Source of the DNA: Bordetella bronchialis
Lineage (GTDB): Bacteria > Pseudomonadota > Gammaproteobacteria > Burkholderiales > Burkholderiaceae_B
NCBI RefSeq assembly: GCF_001676705.1
Contig: NZ_CP016170.1
Span: 5,580,001 to 5,644,000 of the forward strand
Length of the DNA: 64,000 nt
Reading direction: 5' to 3'
The notes under the pieces were generated by a model. The model saw only the letters and a list, made by a program, of their open reading frames with translations. It was not told the DNA's origin and did no database searches. Of the stretch, positions 1 to 9,813 are shown piece after piece; within the stretch, counting starts at the first letter, position 1; every line of letters starts with the position of its first letter. Position numbers and translations under genes: made by a program.

Positions 1-114
1 GAGCGCCGTTGCATGCCGCCACGCGATGCGCGACAGCTGGTTGCCTGAGCCTGGCGGGGGACATTCTGCCGGGCATCCGCCCTGGCCTGTTGCCTTGCCC
101 CGTCGCAGCGCTCC

Positions 115-1146
115 TCAGGCGTGGGCAATATTGTAGCGGGTCGCCGGAGTCAGCGGAACCAGGGCGTCCAGCAAATCCATGGCGATGGCGTCCCAGGTGC
201 GCGTCAATGCATGCTGGCGCACCGCGTTCCGGTCCAGCGCGCGGGCATCCAGGCAGGCCTGGCGCAGGTCGTCGCGCAGGAAACCGGTGACACCATCCTC
301 GATCACGGCCAGCGGCGCATCCGTGCGGAACGCCGCGACCGGCGTACCGCAGGCCAGTGCCTCCAGCATGACCAGGCCGAAGGTGTCGGTCAGGCTGGGG
401 AAGACAAAAACATCCGCCGCCGCGTAGTACCGGGGCAACATATCGTCGGCCTGCATGCCCGTGAAGCGCACCCCCGGATACTTGCGGCGCAGCCGTTCCT
501 CATCCGGACCGCCCCCCACCACTACCTTGCTGCCCGGCAGATCCAGCGACAGGAAGGCGTCCAGGTTTTTTTCGCGCGCGACGCGCCCCACGCTCAGGAA
601 TATCGGCCGCGGCAGGTCGGCGAACACGTCGCGCGGCCCCGGCTGGAAACGTTCCGCGTCCACGCCGCGCGACCACACCTGCAGATTCTTCAAGCCATGG
701 CGCGCCACCGTGTCGCGCACCGTGGGCGTGGGCACCAGCACCCGCTGCGACGGCTTGTGGAACCACTGCATGTAGCGCCAGGGCAGCCACGCCGGGATGC
801 CCATCCGCGCCTGCAGGTAATCGGGGAACATGGTGTGGAAAGAAGTGGTGAACCGCCAGCCGCGCCGCAGCGCCATGCGCCGCGCGGCCAGGCCCAGCGG
901 GCCTTCCGTGGCGATATGCAGGGCATCCGGCACCACATCGCCCAAGATCCGCTTCAGCTGCTTGCGCGGCTGTATGCACAAGCGCAGGTCGGGCTCCGAC
1001 GGCGCCGGCACCGTACGGCTGCCTTCCGGGCTGACGACAATGACCTCGTGGCCCCAGCCGCGGAGGATTTTCAGCATGGTCGTCCAGGTACGGACAACCC
1101 CGTTCACTTGCGGATGCCAGGCATCCGTAACCAGCGCGATGAGCAT
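115..1146 (-). CDS. GT4-family glycosyltransferase (MgtA/mannosyltransferase-like)
   Basis: A 343-residue glycosyltransferase of the GT-B fold, family GT4, expected to act at the cytoplasmic membrane on a lipid or glycan acceptor. The N-terminal Rossmann half opens with a substrate loop, HPQVNGVV, at residues 11-18. The C-terminal nucleotide-sugar half shows SVGR (185-188), GGGPDE (211-216) and the modified EX7E motif TDTFGLVMLE near 253-262, with Asp in the first acidic position as in the MgtA/PimB-type subgroup. That subgroup includes GDP-mannose-dependent alpha-mannosyltransferases, so the donor is inferred and not proven. The gene stands alone on the minus strand. The 114 bases beyond its stop to the window edge hold nothing I recognise. 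Confidence 0.85.
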   Translation of the reverse strand: MLIALVTDAWHPQVNGVVRTWTTMLKILRGWGHEVIVVSPEGSRTVPAPSEPDLRLCIQPRKQLKRILGDVVPDALHIATEGPLGLAARRMALRRGWRFTTSFHTMFPDYLQARMGIPAWLPWRYMQWFHKPSQRVLVPTPTVRDTVARHGLKNLQVWSRGVDAERFQPGPRDVFADLPRPIFLSVGRVAREKNLDAFLSLDLPGSKVVVGGGPDEERLRRKYPGVRFTGMQADDMLPRYYAAADVFVFPSLTDTFGLVMLEALACGTPVAAFRTDAPLAVIEDGVTGFLRDDLRQACLDARALDRNAVRQHALTRTWDAIAMDLLDALVPLTPATRYNIAHA

Positions 1147-1348
1147 GGGGTTTTCATGGGATGGCCAGGAAAGCCCCTATTTGGCACCGGGTTTATGACA
1201 CCGTGGCGACAGTCATGATGCGCGGCCGCTGTCGCGATGAATCGTGTAAGCCGGGATGGTGGAGCCGCGATGGGCGGAGCCGCGAGCGGCGGTGGCAATC
1301 GCGATGCAATGCCGCAAGCGCGCGGCGCCGGGATGCGCCGGCCCCGGT

Positions 1349-1576
1349 TCAGCGCCGCGGATATCCCTGCGCCTTGATGCGTTGCCACACGATCTGTTTT
1401 TCCTCGTCGCTCAGGAAAACCCAGTTCGAGACCTCCGTGGCGGTGCGGCCGCAGCCGCGGCAGACTTCGTCGAACAAGGTAGAGCACACCGCCACGCAGG
1501 GGGAATCCGTGGCGGAAAACACACGGTCGGCGTCCTTGGCGGACGGCGGGCAAAGATCGGGAATCGGGTCGGACAT
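1349..1576 (-). CDS. DUF1289 family small cysteine protein
   Basis: A 75-residue cytosolic protein when started at the ATG at 1576; an in-frame start seven codons upstream is possible but less like the family. It carries the DUF1289 hallmark: Cys pattern CX3CX7CX2C at about residues 27-42 (SPCVAVC then CRGCGRT), followed by a conserved EVSNW segment. The four cysteines suggest binding of a metal or Fe-S cluster, but no function is established for the family. It lies between the glycosyltransferase and the hydrolase on the same strand, with gaps of about 200 and 70 bases, so an operon is not evident. Confidence 0.82.
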   Translation of the reverse strand: MSDPIPDLCPPSAKDADRVFSATDSPCVAVCSTLFDEVCRGCGRTATEVSNWVFLSDEEKQIVWQRIKAQGYPRR

Positions 1577-1648
1577 GCGGAAAGGATACACCGGCAAGGA
1601 ACCCCTGCCGGGCCGCCGGGGTAAGCCTGGGCCGGCCTTCCAACAATG

Positions 1649-2530
1649 TCAGGCAAAGAAGCGCAGCGCTTCCTCACCGATCTGCGTGGGCAATTCTTCG
1701 GCCAGGTAGTGGGCGCCGTCCACGGAATGACCCTGGACGTCGCGGGCGACGTTGCGCCACAAGGCCAGGACATCGAAGTTGCGGCCCACGGCGCCGCGCG
1801 CGCCCCACAGCACCAGCAAGGGGCAACGCACATGGCGCCCGGCGGCGCGGTCCTGGCGGTCGTGTTCCAGGTCTATGGTGGCGGAGGCGCGGTAGTCCTC
1901 GCAGATGCCGGTGGGCAGGCCCGGCAACGCCGCGCAGCGCTCGTATTCCGCCAGGGCGCGCGGATCGAAGATCGCCAGGCCGCCGGGGCGGCCGCCCATG
2001 ATCGAGCGCACATAGAAAACGGGATCACGCCCTATCATGGTTTCCGGCATGGGCGCCGGCTGGATCAGCCAGAACCAATGGTAGTAAGCCTGCGCGAACG
2101 CGCGCGTCGTGTTCTCGTACATGTCCAGCGTGGGGGCGATATCCAGCAGCATCATGCGGCGCACGCGGTCGGCGTGGTCCAGCGCGAGGCGGTGGGCGAC
2201 GCGCGCGCCGCGGTCGTGCGCCAGGACGCTGAATTCCTCGTGCCCCAGTTGCCGCATCAGCGCCGCCATGTCGGCGGCCATGGCCCGCTTGGAATGCGCC
2301 GAGTGGTCCGGCGCGGCGGCCGGCTTGCCGCTATCGCCGTAGCCGCGCAAGTCCGCCGCGATGCAGGTGTGGCGCGCGGTCAGCGCGGGCCATACCCGGT
2401 GCCACATCGCGCTGCTTTGCGGATGGCCATGCAGCATCAGCAAGGGCGGCCCGTCGCCGGCCACGCGGGCGGCGATCTGCGTGCCATTGACGTCGAACCG
2501 GCGCACCGGCAAGTCCAATAACGATGTCAT
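1649..2530 (-). CDS. Alpha/beta hydrolase, haloacetate (fluoroacetate) dehalogenase-like
   Basis: A 293-residue alpha/beta hydrolase. The oxyanion region is HGHPQSS (34-40) and the nucleophile elbow is AHDRGAR with Asp106 in place of Ser. Arg107 and Arg110 are spaced like the carboxylate-binding arginines of fluoroacetate dehalogenases. HW at about 152-153 (YHWFW) and a Tyr near 213 match the halide pocket, and the catalytic His is in DGAHYL near 275. All hallmark residues of the family are therefore present, which would hydrolyse haloacetate to glycolate plus halide. The physiological substrate is unknown, and an epoxide-hydrolase-like activity is the main alternative. It is divergent from a LysR regulator, which very likely controls it through the palindrome between them. 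Confidence 0.85.
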   Translation of the reverse strand: MTSLLDLPVRRFDVNGTQIAARVAGDGPPLLMLHGHPQSSAMWHRVWPALTARHTCIAADLRGYGDSGKPAAAPDHSAHSKRAMAADMAALMRQLGHEEFSVLAHDRGARVAHRLALDHADRVRRMMLLDIAPTLDMYENTTRAFAQAYYHWFWLIQPAPMPETMIGRDPVFYVRSIMGGRPGGLAIFDPRALAEYERCAALPGLPTGICEDYRASATIDLEHDRQDRAAGRHVRCPLLVLWGARGAVGRNFDVLALWRNVARDVQGHSVDGAHYLAEELPTQIGEEALRFFA

Positions 2531-2675
2531 GTGTGTATCCCTCGATGCTGCACGCGTGTGTATCCGCCGAAGCGGCAGGCGAGCTTACCGCGCCTGGCAG
2601 CGGCGATCCAGCTCGCGTACGACGTCCGAGTTTAGGGGCGGGCGCGCCATCTATAATCAACTTCGATTGGAAGCT

Positions 2676-2696
2676 TTATCAAATTGCATTTGATAA
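2676..2696. promoter_or_regulatory. Perfect 9-bp inverted repeat, probable LysR operator
   Basis: TTATCAAAT and ATTTGATAA form a perfect inverted repeat around a TGC spacer, 28 bases before the LysR gene and about 145 bases before the divergent hydrolase. LysR-type regulators bind AT-rich dyads (T-N11-A) in such divergent regions. On the minus strand the repeat contains TTGATA, a possible -35 for the hydrolase, with AT-rich -10 candidates 17-20 bases further on. TATAAT is present on the plus strand at 2652-2657. The regulator-site pairing is inferred from position. Confidence 0.65.
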
Positions 2697-2723
2697 TCCA
2701 TCGACTTCCCCGCGCCGCCGCCC

Positions 2724-3647
2724 ATGGACGCCTTATCCGAACTCGCTTTCTTCGCCATGCTGGCGCGCCACGGCAGCCTGGCGGCCACCGCGCGGGAACT
2801 CGGCTTGACGCCGGCGGCGGTCAGCGCCCGGCTGGCCAAGCTCGAGCGCCGCTTGGGCGCCCGCCTGCTGCACCGGACCACCCGGCGCGTCACCGTCACC
2901 GAAGAAGGCGAACTCTATCTGGCCGAGGGCGCCCGCATCCTGGGCGACCTGGGCGCGCTGGAACGCCGCATCGCCGGCAATCGCGCGCAGCCGCGCGGCC
3001 TGCTGCGGGTGAACGCCACCTTCGGCTTCGGCCGCCGGCACATCGTGCCCGCCGTGGCCGATTTCGTGCGCCGGTATCCCGAAGTCGAAGTGCAGATGCG
3101 CCTGACGGACCGCCCACTGCCGCTGCGCGACGAAGGATTCGATGTCGGGATACGCTTCGGCGATATTCCCGACACCCGCCTGACCGCCCGCCGCATCGCC
3201 GCCAACCGGCGGCTGCTATGCGCGGCGCCCGCATACCTTAAGGCGCACGGCACGCCGCAGTCGCCGCGCGAGCTGCAGGGGCATGCCTGCCTGGTCGTGC
3301 GGGAGAACGATGCCGCCTACGGCACCTGGCACCTGCAATCGGGGCGACGCACGGAAGCAGTCAAGGTGCGCGGCCCGCTCAGCTCCAACGACGGCGAAAG
3401 CGTGCTGCAATGGGCGCTGGACGGGCACGGCATCGTCCTGCGCTCGGAATGGGAAGTCGCCGCCTGCCTGCGCGCCGGCACCCTGCGGGCGCTGCTGCCG
3501 GGCTGGGCCGCGCCGCCGGCGGATATCCACGCCTTGTACGCCGAGCGCGCGAACCTGCCCGCCAAGGTATCGGCCTTCGTGGATTTCCTGCTCGATCGCT
3601 ACGCCGGCCAGCGGCGGCGGCCGGCAAGAAACGAACTGGTCTGGTAG
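2724..3647 (+). CDS. LysR-family transcriptional regulator
   Basis: A 307-residue LysR-type regulator. The N-terminal winged helix-turn-helix covers residues 1-60, with the typical signature around ELGLTPAAVSARLAKLERRLGARLLHRTTR (about 25-54). The rest is a periplasmic-binding-protein-like effector domain beginning near residue 88. It resembles the CrgA/DmlR-like subgroup (LLRVNATFGFGRRHIVPAVADF). It is transcribed divergently from the dehalogenase-like hydrolase, and a perfect palindrome lies just upstream, so local control and autoregulation are likely. The inducer cannot be read from the sequence. Confidence 0.92.
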   Translation: MDALSELAFFAMLARHGSLAATARELGLTPAAVSARLAKLERRLGARLLHRTTRRVTVTEEGELYLAEGARILGDLGALERRIAGNRAQPRGLLRVNATFGFGRRHIVPAVADFVRRYPEVEVQMRLTDRPLPLRDEGFDVGIRFGDIPDTRLTARRIAANRRLLCAAPAYLKAHGTPQSPRELQGHACLVVRENDAAYGTWHLQSGRRTEAVKVRGPLSSNDGESVLQWALDGHGIVLRSEWEVAACLRAGTLRALLPGWAAPPADIHALYAERANLPAKVSAFVDFLLDRYAGQRRRPARNELVW

Positions 3648-3697
3648 GCCGGAACGATACGGCCGCTCAGCCCCTAGCGGAACCATGCAGGAAGAAA

Positions 3698-3725
3698 AAG
3701 GCCGCAACGTTGCCGTTGCGGCCTT
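3698..3725 (-). terminator. Rho-independent terminator of metK
   Basis: A 12-bp perfect stem (AAGGCCGCAACG paired with CGTTGCGGCCTT) with a 4-base loop. Read on the minus strand it is followed by a run of T (A-run at 3695-3699 on the plus strand). It lies 52 bases beyond the metK stop, between metK and the convergent LysR gene. Confidence 0.85.
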
Positions 3726-3776
3726 CGATCGGATGACGCTGCCGGCGCGCGTATCGTCGCGCCGGCGCCGGCATCG

Positions 3777-4940
<1,164 letters not shown>

Positions 4941-4995
4941 GGTTTGCTTTCCTTGCTGGGCTGGGCGCGTACACCGCACTCGGCCGGATTGACGA

Positions 4996-5010
4996 AGGTG
5001 CGTTGCACCT
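4996..5010 (-). other. Short hairpin in the metK leader
   Basis: AGGTGC and GCACCT pair around a 3-base loop, 56-70 bases upstream of the metK start. I could not fit a known SAM or SAH riboswitch consensus to it, and it lacks a T-run. It may be incidental. Confidence 0.25.
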
Positions 5011-5159
5011 GGGCTCTCAATCGGCAAGATATTGACCATGGCGCGACGCTTTAGCGGATTTTGCGGGCACGGCGCCCGGGCACGGAAAGCCCTGGAACCG
5101 GCACGCGTCGCCCCGCAAGTTGTCGGTTAACTCGGCGACCTCCGGCATTTTAAGCGAAA

Positions 5160-6167
5160 ATGGCGGCTTTCATCCGTCCCCGTCGCATGTTGCTCGTCGC
5201 CCTGTTCCACCTGCTGGCCCGCCTGCCGCTATCCATGCTGCATGGCATGGGGCGTTTCCTCGGCACGCTGGCCTATTGCTGGCCGGGCAAATACCGCCAG
5301 CGCCTGCGCGCCAACGCCGCGCAAGCCGGCTACCGCGACAGCGGTTTCGCCCGCGAAGCGGCGGCCCAGGCCGGCGCCATGATCCTGGAGATGCCCAAGG
5401 TATGGTTCCAGACGGATCGCTGCCTGGCGCGCCTGTACTCCGACGACGACGCCGTCGTGGAGGCCGCCGTGGCGGAAAAGCGCGGCGTCATCGTCATGAC
5501 GCCGCACCTGGGCTGCTTCGAGATCACGGCGCGCCACGTGGCGCGGTGGCTGCCGCTGACGGTGATGTTCCGCCCGCCGCGGCAGTCGGCCCTCGCACCC
5601 CTGCTGGAGGCCGCCCGCAATACTTCCGCCATCCGCGCCGTGCCGGCCACAACAAAGGGCGTGCGCGAGTTCGTGCGCGCCCTGCGCCGCGGCGAAGCCG
5701 TGGGCATGCTGCCCGACCAGGCTCCCAAGGAAGGCGAGGGCGTCTGGGCGCCGTTCTTCGGCCGCATGGCCTATACCGTCACGCTGCCGGGCAGGCTGGC
5801 CTTTCCCAACGATGTGCCGGTCCTCCTGACGGCCGCCGAACGCCTGCCGCGCGGCCGTGGCTGGCGCATCCACTATGTCCGCGTGCCCGGCCCCCTGCCC
5901 GACTCGGCGGAGGCGCAAGCCGCGCTGTTCAATGCCGCCATGGAAACGCTGATCCGCCGCTTCCCGCAGCAATACCTGTGGAGCTACAACCGCTACAAGA
6001 CGCCGCGGGGCGCGCCGCCCGCGCCGGACGCCACGCCGGCGGCGCCCCACGCAACGGCGCCCGACGCAGGGCCGCCCGGCGCGGGTGCGCACGGCGACCC
6101 GCCCGCCGTGGCCGCGGGCACCAATAGCGCCGGCGCGAGCGGCGCGGAGGACGGACGCGGCCGATGA
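5160..6167 (+). CDS. Lipid A late acyltransferase (LpxL/LpxM family), first of pair
   Basis: A 335-residue inner-membrane acyltransferase of the HtrB/MsbB (LpxL/LpxM) family, which adds secondary acyl chains to Kdo2-lipid A or its precursor. It has a hydrophobic N-terminus (residues 8-45) and the catalytic HX4E motif His116-Glu121 in TPHLGCFE. The fold runs to about residue 285 ([11 protein letters not shown]), after which there is an Ala/Pro/Gly-rich tail of about 45 residues that looks dispensable. Its stop overlaps the start of a paralogue by 4 bases. Bordetella carry a tandem lpxL1/lpxL2 pair in this genomic position between metK and dapF (established knowledge). Which acyl position each modifies cannot be told here. 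Confidence 0.9.
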   Translation: MAAFIRPRRMLLVALFHLLARLPLSMLHGMGRFLGTLAYCWPGKYRQRLRANAAQAGYRDSGFAREAAAQAGAMILEMPKVWFQTDRCLARLYSDDDAVVEAAVAEKRGVIVMTPHLGCFEITARHVARWLPLTVMFRPPRQSALAPLLEAARNTSAIRAVPATTKGVREFVRALRRGEAVGMLPDQAPKEGEGVWAPFFGRMAYTVTLPGRLAFPNDVPVLLTAAERLPRGRGWRIHYVRVPGPLPDSAEAQAALFNAAMETLIRRFPQQYLWSYNRYKTPRGAPPAPDATPAAPHATAPDAGPPGAGAHGDPPAVAAGTNSAGASGAEDGRGR

Positions 6168-7054
6168 GCAGCCTCAAGCATCGGGCGCTGGTCGCCCTGT
6201 TTTCCTGGTTCGGCCGGGTCAGCCCGGCGACCCGCCTGCGGGCCGGCGCCATCCTGACCTGGTTCACGTTGGTATTCGCCCGCCGGCGGCGGCGCATCGT
6301 GCGCATCAACCTGGATCTGTGCTTTCCCGACGAAAGCGCGGAAACCCGCCAGCGCTGGCTGCGGCAGCATTTCCGGGCCCTGTGCCAGTCGCTCGTCGAC
6401 CGGGGCGTGCTGTGGTACGGCACGCCGCAGGCCATCCGCGACATGGCCACCGTGTCGGGCCACGAGGAATTCCTGCGGCTCGGGCGGGAGAAGCAGCCCC
6501 TGATCCTGCTGGCCCCGCATTTCGTCGGGCTGGACGTGGCGGCCACCCGGCTGACCATGGAATCGCCCACCGGCGCCACGATGTATACGCCGCAGCGGGA
6601 TCCGGACGTCGACGCCATCGTCCGCGCCGGCCGCAAGCGGTTCAACGAGGTCCACCTGGTCAGCCGCAAGGAAGGCGTGCGCGGCCTGATCCGCCATCTG
6701 CGCGAGGCACGCCCCGTCTACTATCTGCCCGACATGGATTTCGGCCGCGAGGGCGCCATCTTTGTGCCCTTCTTCGGCGTGCAGGCGGCGACCATCCCGG
6801 CCACCGCGCAGATCGCGCGCAAATGGCATACGCCGGTCTTCCCGGTGATCGAGTTCTGGGATCCCGCGACCGGCCGCTATCACGTGGAAGTGCTGCCCGC
6901 GCTGAAGGACTTCCCCGGCGAAGACACGCTGGAACAGGCCACCGAGCGCCTGAACCGCGAACTCGAATCCTGGGTGCGGCGCTGCCCCAGCCAGTACTAC
7001 TGGGTGCATCGCCGCTTCAAGACGCGGCCGCCGGGCGAACCCAAACTGTATTGA
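6164..7054 (+). CDS. Lipid A late acyltransferase (LpxL/LpxM family), second of pair
   Basis: A 296-residue paralogue of the preceding gene, coupled to it by an ATGA overlap. It shows the N-terminal membrane segment (residues 8-40) and the catalytic HX4D motif His119-Asp124 in APHFVGLD, plus the family block [20 protein letters not shown]. Length fits typical LpxL (about 300). It probably adds a different secondary acyl chain to lipid A than its partner, since paired copies in Bordetella have distinct position specificity (established knowledge of the family). The pair is probably one transcript starting before 5160. Confidence 0.9.
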   Translation: MSSLKHRALVALFSWFGRVSPATRLRAGAILTWFTLVFARRRRRIVRINLDLCFPDESAETRQRWLRQHFRALCQSLVDRGVLWYGTPQAIRDMATVSGHEEFLRLGREKQPLILLAPHFVGLDVAATRLTMESPTGATMYTPQRDPDVDAIVRAGRKRFNEVHLVSRKEGVRGLIRHLREARPVYYLPDMDFGREGAIFVPFFGVQAATIPATAQIARKWHTPVFPVIEFWDPATGRYHVEVLPALKDFPGEDTLEQATERLNRELESWVRRCPSQYYWVHRRFKTRPPGEPKLY

Positions 7055-7188
7055 AGCCGGCGCGCACGGCGCGGCCGCGTCCCGGTGCCGCAAGGCCATG
7101 CCGCGATCGGCGGCGGCCCGCGGCGCTCGCGCGGACGTCCCCGGCCGCCACGGCCCCGCCCGGTACGCGTTTCGGCGATAATGGCGCG

Positions 7189-8094
7189 ATGATCTGGCAC
7201 TTCACGAAAATGCACGGCGCCGGCAATGACTTCGTCGTTCTTGACGGCGTGCGGCAGTCCATCGACATGACGCCCGAGCGCGCCCGGGCGCTGGGCGATC
7301 GCCATTTCGGCATCGGCGCCGACCAGATCCTGCTGGTCGAGCCCGCCACGGTGCCCGACGCGGACTTCCGCTACCGCATCTTCAATTCCGACGGCAGCGA
7401 GGTCGAACACTGCGGCAACGGCGCGCGTTGCTTCGTGCGCTTCGTGCACGAAACCGGCCTGTCCGACCGCAACCCGCTGCGCGCGCAGATCGCCACCGGC
7501 ATCCTGATCCTGGACGAAGGCGACGATGAACAGGTCACGGTGGACATGGGCCGCACGCGGTTCTCGCCCATCGACCTGCCCTTCGATGCCGCCGGGCTGG
7601 CCACGCGCAAGGAAGGCCAGGACACCCTCTATACCCTGCCCCTGCCGGCGCCGGCCGACGGGGCCGCCGGCATGCCGGCCAGCGTGGAGATCTCCCTGGT
7701 GGCGATCTCCAACCCCCATGCCGTACAGGTGGTGGCCGACGTCGACCGCGCGCCGGTACACCTGGTCGGGCCCGCCGTCGAAGCGCATCCGCGCTTCCCC
7801 CGCCGGGTCAATGCCGGCTTCATGCAGATCGTCGATCGCCATGACATCCGCCTGCGCGTCTATGAGCGCGGCGCGGGCGAAACCCTGGCCTGCGGTACCG
7901 GCGCCTGCGCCGCCGTGGCGGCCGGCATCCGCCGCGGCCTGCTGGATACGCCGGTCCGGGTACAGGCGCGCGGCGGCGTGCTGACGGTGGACTGGGACGG
8001 CCAGGCGCTGCGCATGACGGGTCCGGCAACCTCCGTCTACACCGGCACGGTCGATATCGACAAGCTGGTCTTCTCCATGGCTCTGAACCGCTAA
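7189..8094 (+). CDS. dapF: Diaminopimelate epimerase
   Basis: Interconverts LL- and meso-diaminopimelate for lysine and peptidoglycan synthesis. The 301-residue protein starts at the ATG at 7189 with the family N-terminus [15 protein letters not shown]; the long open frame upstream is non-coding. The two catalytic cysteines are Cys75 ([16 protein letters not shown]) and Cys235 ([11 protein letters not shown]). It is slightly longer than the usual 275-285 residues because of a loop around residues 140-165. It is followed within 20 bases by a DUF484 gene and then xerC, the conserved dapF-DUF484-xerC order of proteobacteria. Confidence 0.96.
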   Translation: MIWHFTKMHGAGNDFVVLDGVRQSIDMTPERARALGDRHFGIGADQILLVEPATVPDADFRYRIFNSDGSEVEHCGNGARCFVRFVHETGLSDRNPLRAQIATGILILDEGDDEQVTVDMGRTRFSPIDLPFDAAGLATRKEGQDTLYTLPLPAPADGAAGMPASVEISLVAISNPHAVQVVADVDRAPVHLVGPAVEAHPRFPRRVNAGFMQIVDRHDIRLRVYERGAGETLACGTGACAAVAAGIRRGLLDTPVRVQARGGVLTVDWDGQALRMTGPATSVYTGTVDIDKLVFSMALNR

Positions 8095-8112
8095 GCGCAT
8101 CCCACCGACCCC

Positions 8113-8772
8113 ATGACCGACACCGCTCTCAGCCCGCAACAGGTCGCCGACTTCCTGCGGGACCATCCGGATTTCTTCACCGCGCACGCCGATGTATTCG
8201 CGACGATGCACGTGCCGCATCCCCACGGCGCCGGCGCGATATCGCTGGGCGAGCGGCAGATCCTGATGCTGCGGGAACGCAATCGCGAACAGGAATGGCG
8301 CCTGAACGAACTGATCCACAACGCCAACGCCAACGAAGGCATCAGCACGCGCCTGACGCAATGGTGCGCGCGCCTGCTCGCGGAAACGCAAACGGACCGC
8401 ATACCCGGGGAGATCGCGCTGGGCCTGGCGCGCGAGTTCGACCTGAACGAAGTCGGCCTGCGCCTGTGGCGCCTGCCCGACCTGCCGGAAAGCGGCTACG
8501 GGGAACCCGTTTCCGAGGACGTCCGCACCTTTGCCGACAGCCTGAAGTCGCCCTACTGCGGCACGGATACGGAATTCGAAGCCGCCAGCTGGCTTAGCGC
8601 CAAGCCCCGCTCGCTGGCCCTGATCCCCTTGCGTCCGGGCGCCGATGCGCTCACGATGGGCCTGCTGGTACTGGGATCCAACGATCCCGAACGCTTCGCG
8701 CCCGACATGTCCACCACCTTCCTGGACACGGTCGGCAAACTGGCGTCGGCCGCCTTGCGCCGCCTGGCCTGA
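8113..8772 (+). CDS. DUF484 family protein (GAF-like)
   Basis: A 219-residue cytosolic protein of the DUF484 family. It has the family N-terminus VADFLRDHPDFF (12-23), followed by a basic helix with the LGERQILMLRERNREQEWRLNELI pattern (about 44-67) and a GAF-like domain to the end. Function is unproven. The family is almost always encoded between dapF and xerC, as here (18 bases after dapF, 14 before xerC), so it may assist recombination or cell-wall/division coupling. That last point is inference. Confidence 0.88.
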   Translation: MTDTALSPQQVADFLRDHPDFFTAHADVFATMHVPHPHGAGAISLGERQILMLRERNREQEWRLNELIHNANANEGISTRLTQWCARLLAETQTDRIPGEIALGLAREFDLNEVGLRLWRLPDLPESGYGEPVSEDVRTFADSLKSPYCGTDTEFEAASWLSAKPRSLALIPLRPGADALTMGLLVLGSNDPERFAPDMSTTFLDTVGKLASAALRRLA

Positions 8773-8786
8773 CGCATCCCCACGCC

Positions 8787-9740
8787 ATGGAACGCCCCCT
8801 GCCTGCCCCGATGCAAGCGTGGCTGGCGCACCTGGCCGCGAACCGCCGCTATTCCGCGCATACGCTGGACGGCTACGGCCGCGATCTGCGCCACCTGACC
8901 GAGCTTGCCGGCGATATTCCGCTGGAGCGCCTGGCCCACGGGCATATCCGCCAGTTCGTCGCGCGCCTGCATGCGCGCGACCTCGGCCCACGCAGCCTGG
9001 CGCGGGCCCTGGCGGCGTGGCGCGGCTTCTATCAATGGTGGGCGCCGCAGGCCGGACTGCCGGGCAATCCGGTCGCCGGCGTGCGCGCGCCCAAGGCGCC
9101 GCGTCCGCTGCCCAAGGCGCTATCGGTGGAGCAAGCCCAGGCGCTGCTGGACCGCCCCGCCGCCGGCGGCGGCCACGACCCCGTGGCGTTGCGCGACCAG
9201 GCCATGGTGGAGCTGCTCTATTCCAGCGGCCTGCGCTTGTCCGAACTGACCAGCCTGGACTGGCGCTATGAGCGCGGTCCCGACCATACGTCGGCAAGCT
9301 GGCTGAACCTGAACGAACGCGAAGTCATCGTGCTGGGCAAGGGCGGCAAGCAGCGCACCGTACCGGTGGGCGCCGCCGCGATACTCGCCCTGCAGGCATG
9401 GTTGCCCGCGCGTCCGGCCTTGCTGGGGCCGCGCTCCACGCCGGCCGATGCGGCGGCGCTTTTCCTGGGCGCGCGGGGACATCGCATTTCGCCGCGTGTC
9501 GTGCAGGCCCAACTGGCCAGGATGGCGCGCACCGCCGGGCTTCCGGTGCACGTGCACCCGCACGTGCTGCGGCATAGCTTCGCCAGCCACGTGCTGCAAT
9601 CCGCGCAGGACCTGCGCGCCGTGCAGGAAATGCTGGGCCACGCCAACATCTCCACGACTCAGGTCTATACGCGCCTGGACTTCCAGCACCTGGCCCAGGT
9701 GTACGACAAGGCCCATCCCCGCGCCGGCCGTAAATCCTGA
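8787..9740 (+). CDS. xerC: Tyrosine recombinase XerC
   Basis: A 317-residue site-specific recombinase that, with XerD, resolves chromosome dimers at dif. The N-terminal SAM-like core-binding domain covers residues 5-90 and the catalytic domain about 110-300. All catalytic residues are visible: Arg150 (SSGLRLSEL), Lys185 (GKGGKQR), His259-X2-Arg262 (HVLRH), His285 (LGHANIS) and the nucleophile Tyr294 (TTQVYTRLDF). The context dapF-DUF484-xerC supports XerC over phage integrases. A 20-residue insertion around 160-180 in the catalytic domain is mildly unusual. Confidence 0.95.
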   Translation: MERPLPAPMQAWLAHLAANRRYSAHTLDGYGRDLRHLTELAGDIPLERLAHGHIRQFVARLHARDLGPRSLARALAAWRGFYQWWAPQAGLPGNPVAGVRAPKAPRPLPKALSVEQAQALLDRPAAGGGHDPVALRDQAMVELLYSSGLRLSELTSLDWRYERGPDHTSASWLNLNEREVIVLGKGGKQRTVPVGAAAILALQAWLPARPALLGPRSTPADAAALFLGARGHRISPRVVQAQLARMARTAGLPVHVHPHVLRHSFASHVLQSAQDLRAVQEMLGHANISTTQVYTRLDFQHLAQVYDKAHPRAGRKS

Positions 9741-9813
9741 GGCGGATGCCGGCGGGCAAGACGGCGACGGCCCACGGTGCCGCCGCGCCATGCCCGCGCG
9801 CCCAGTGCAGGCC

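Noticed and set aside
1..1218. Large plus-strand open frames opposite the first glycosyltransferase
   Set aside because: They are typical high-GC mirror frames, rich in Arg/Pro/Gln with no domain, while the minus strand encodes a clear GT4 protein.
6085..7188. Long open frame extending dapF upstream by 368 codons
   Set aside because: It is antisense-like shadow sequence over the second acyltransferase gene; dapF homology starts at the ATG at 7189.
6997..9297. A 766-codon minus-strand open frame opposite dapF, DUF484 and xerC
   Set aside because: The three plus-strand genes have intact catalytic motifs; the opposite frame is low-complexity and without homology.
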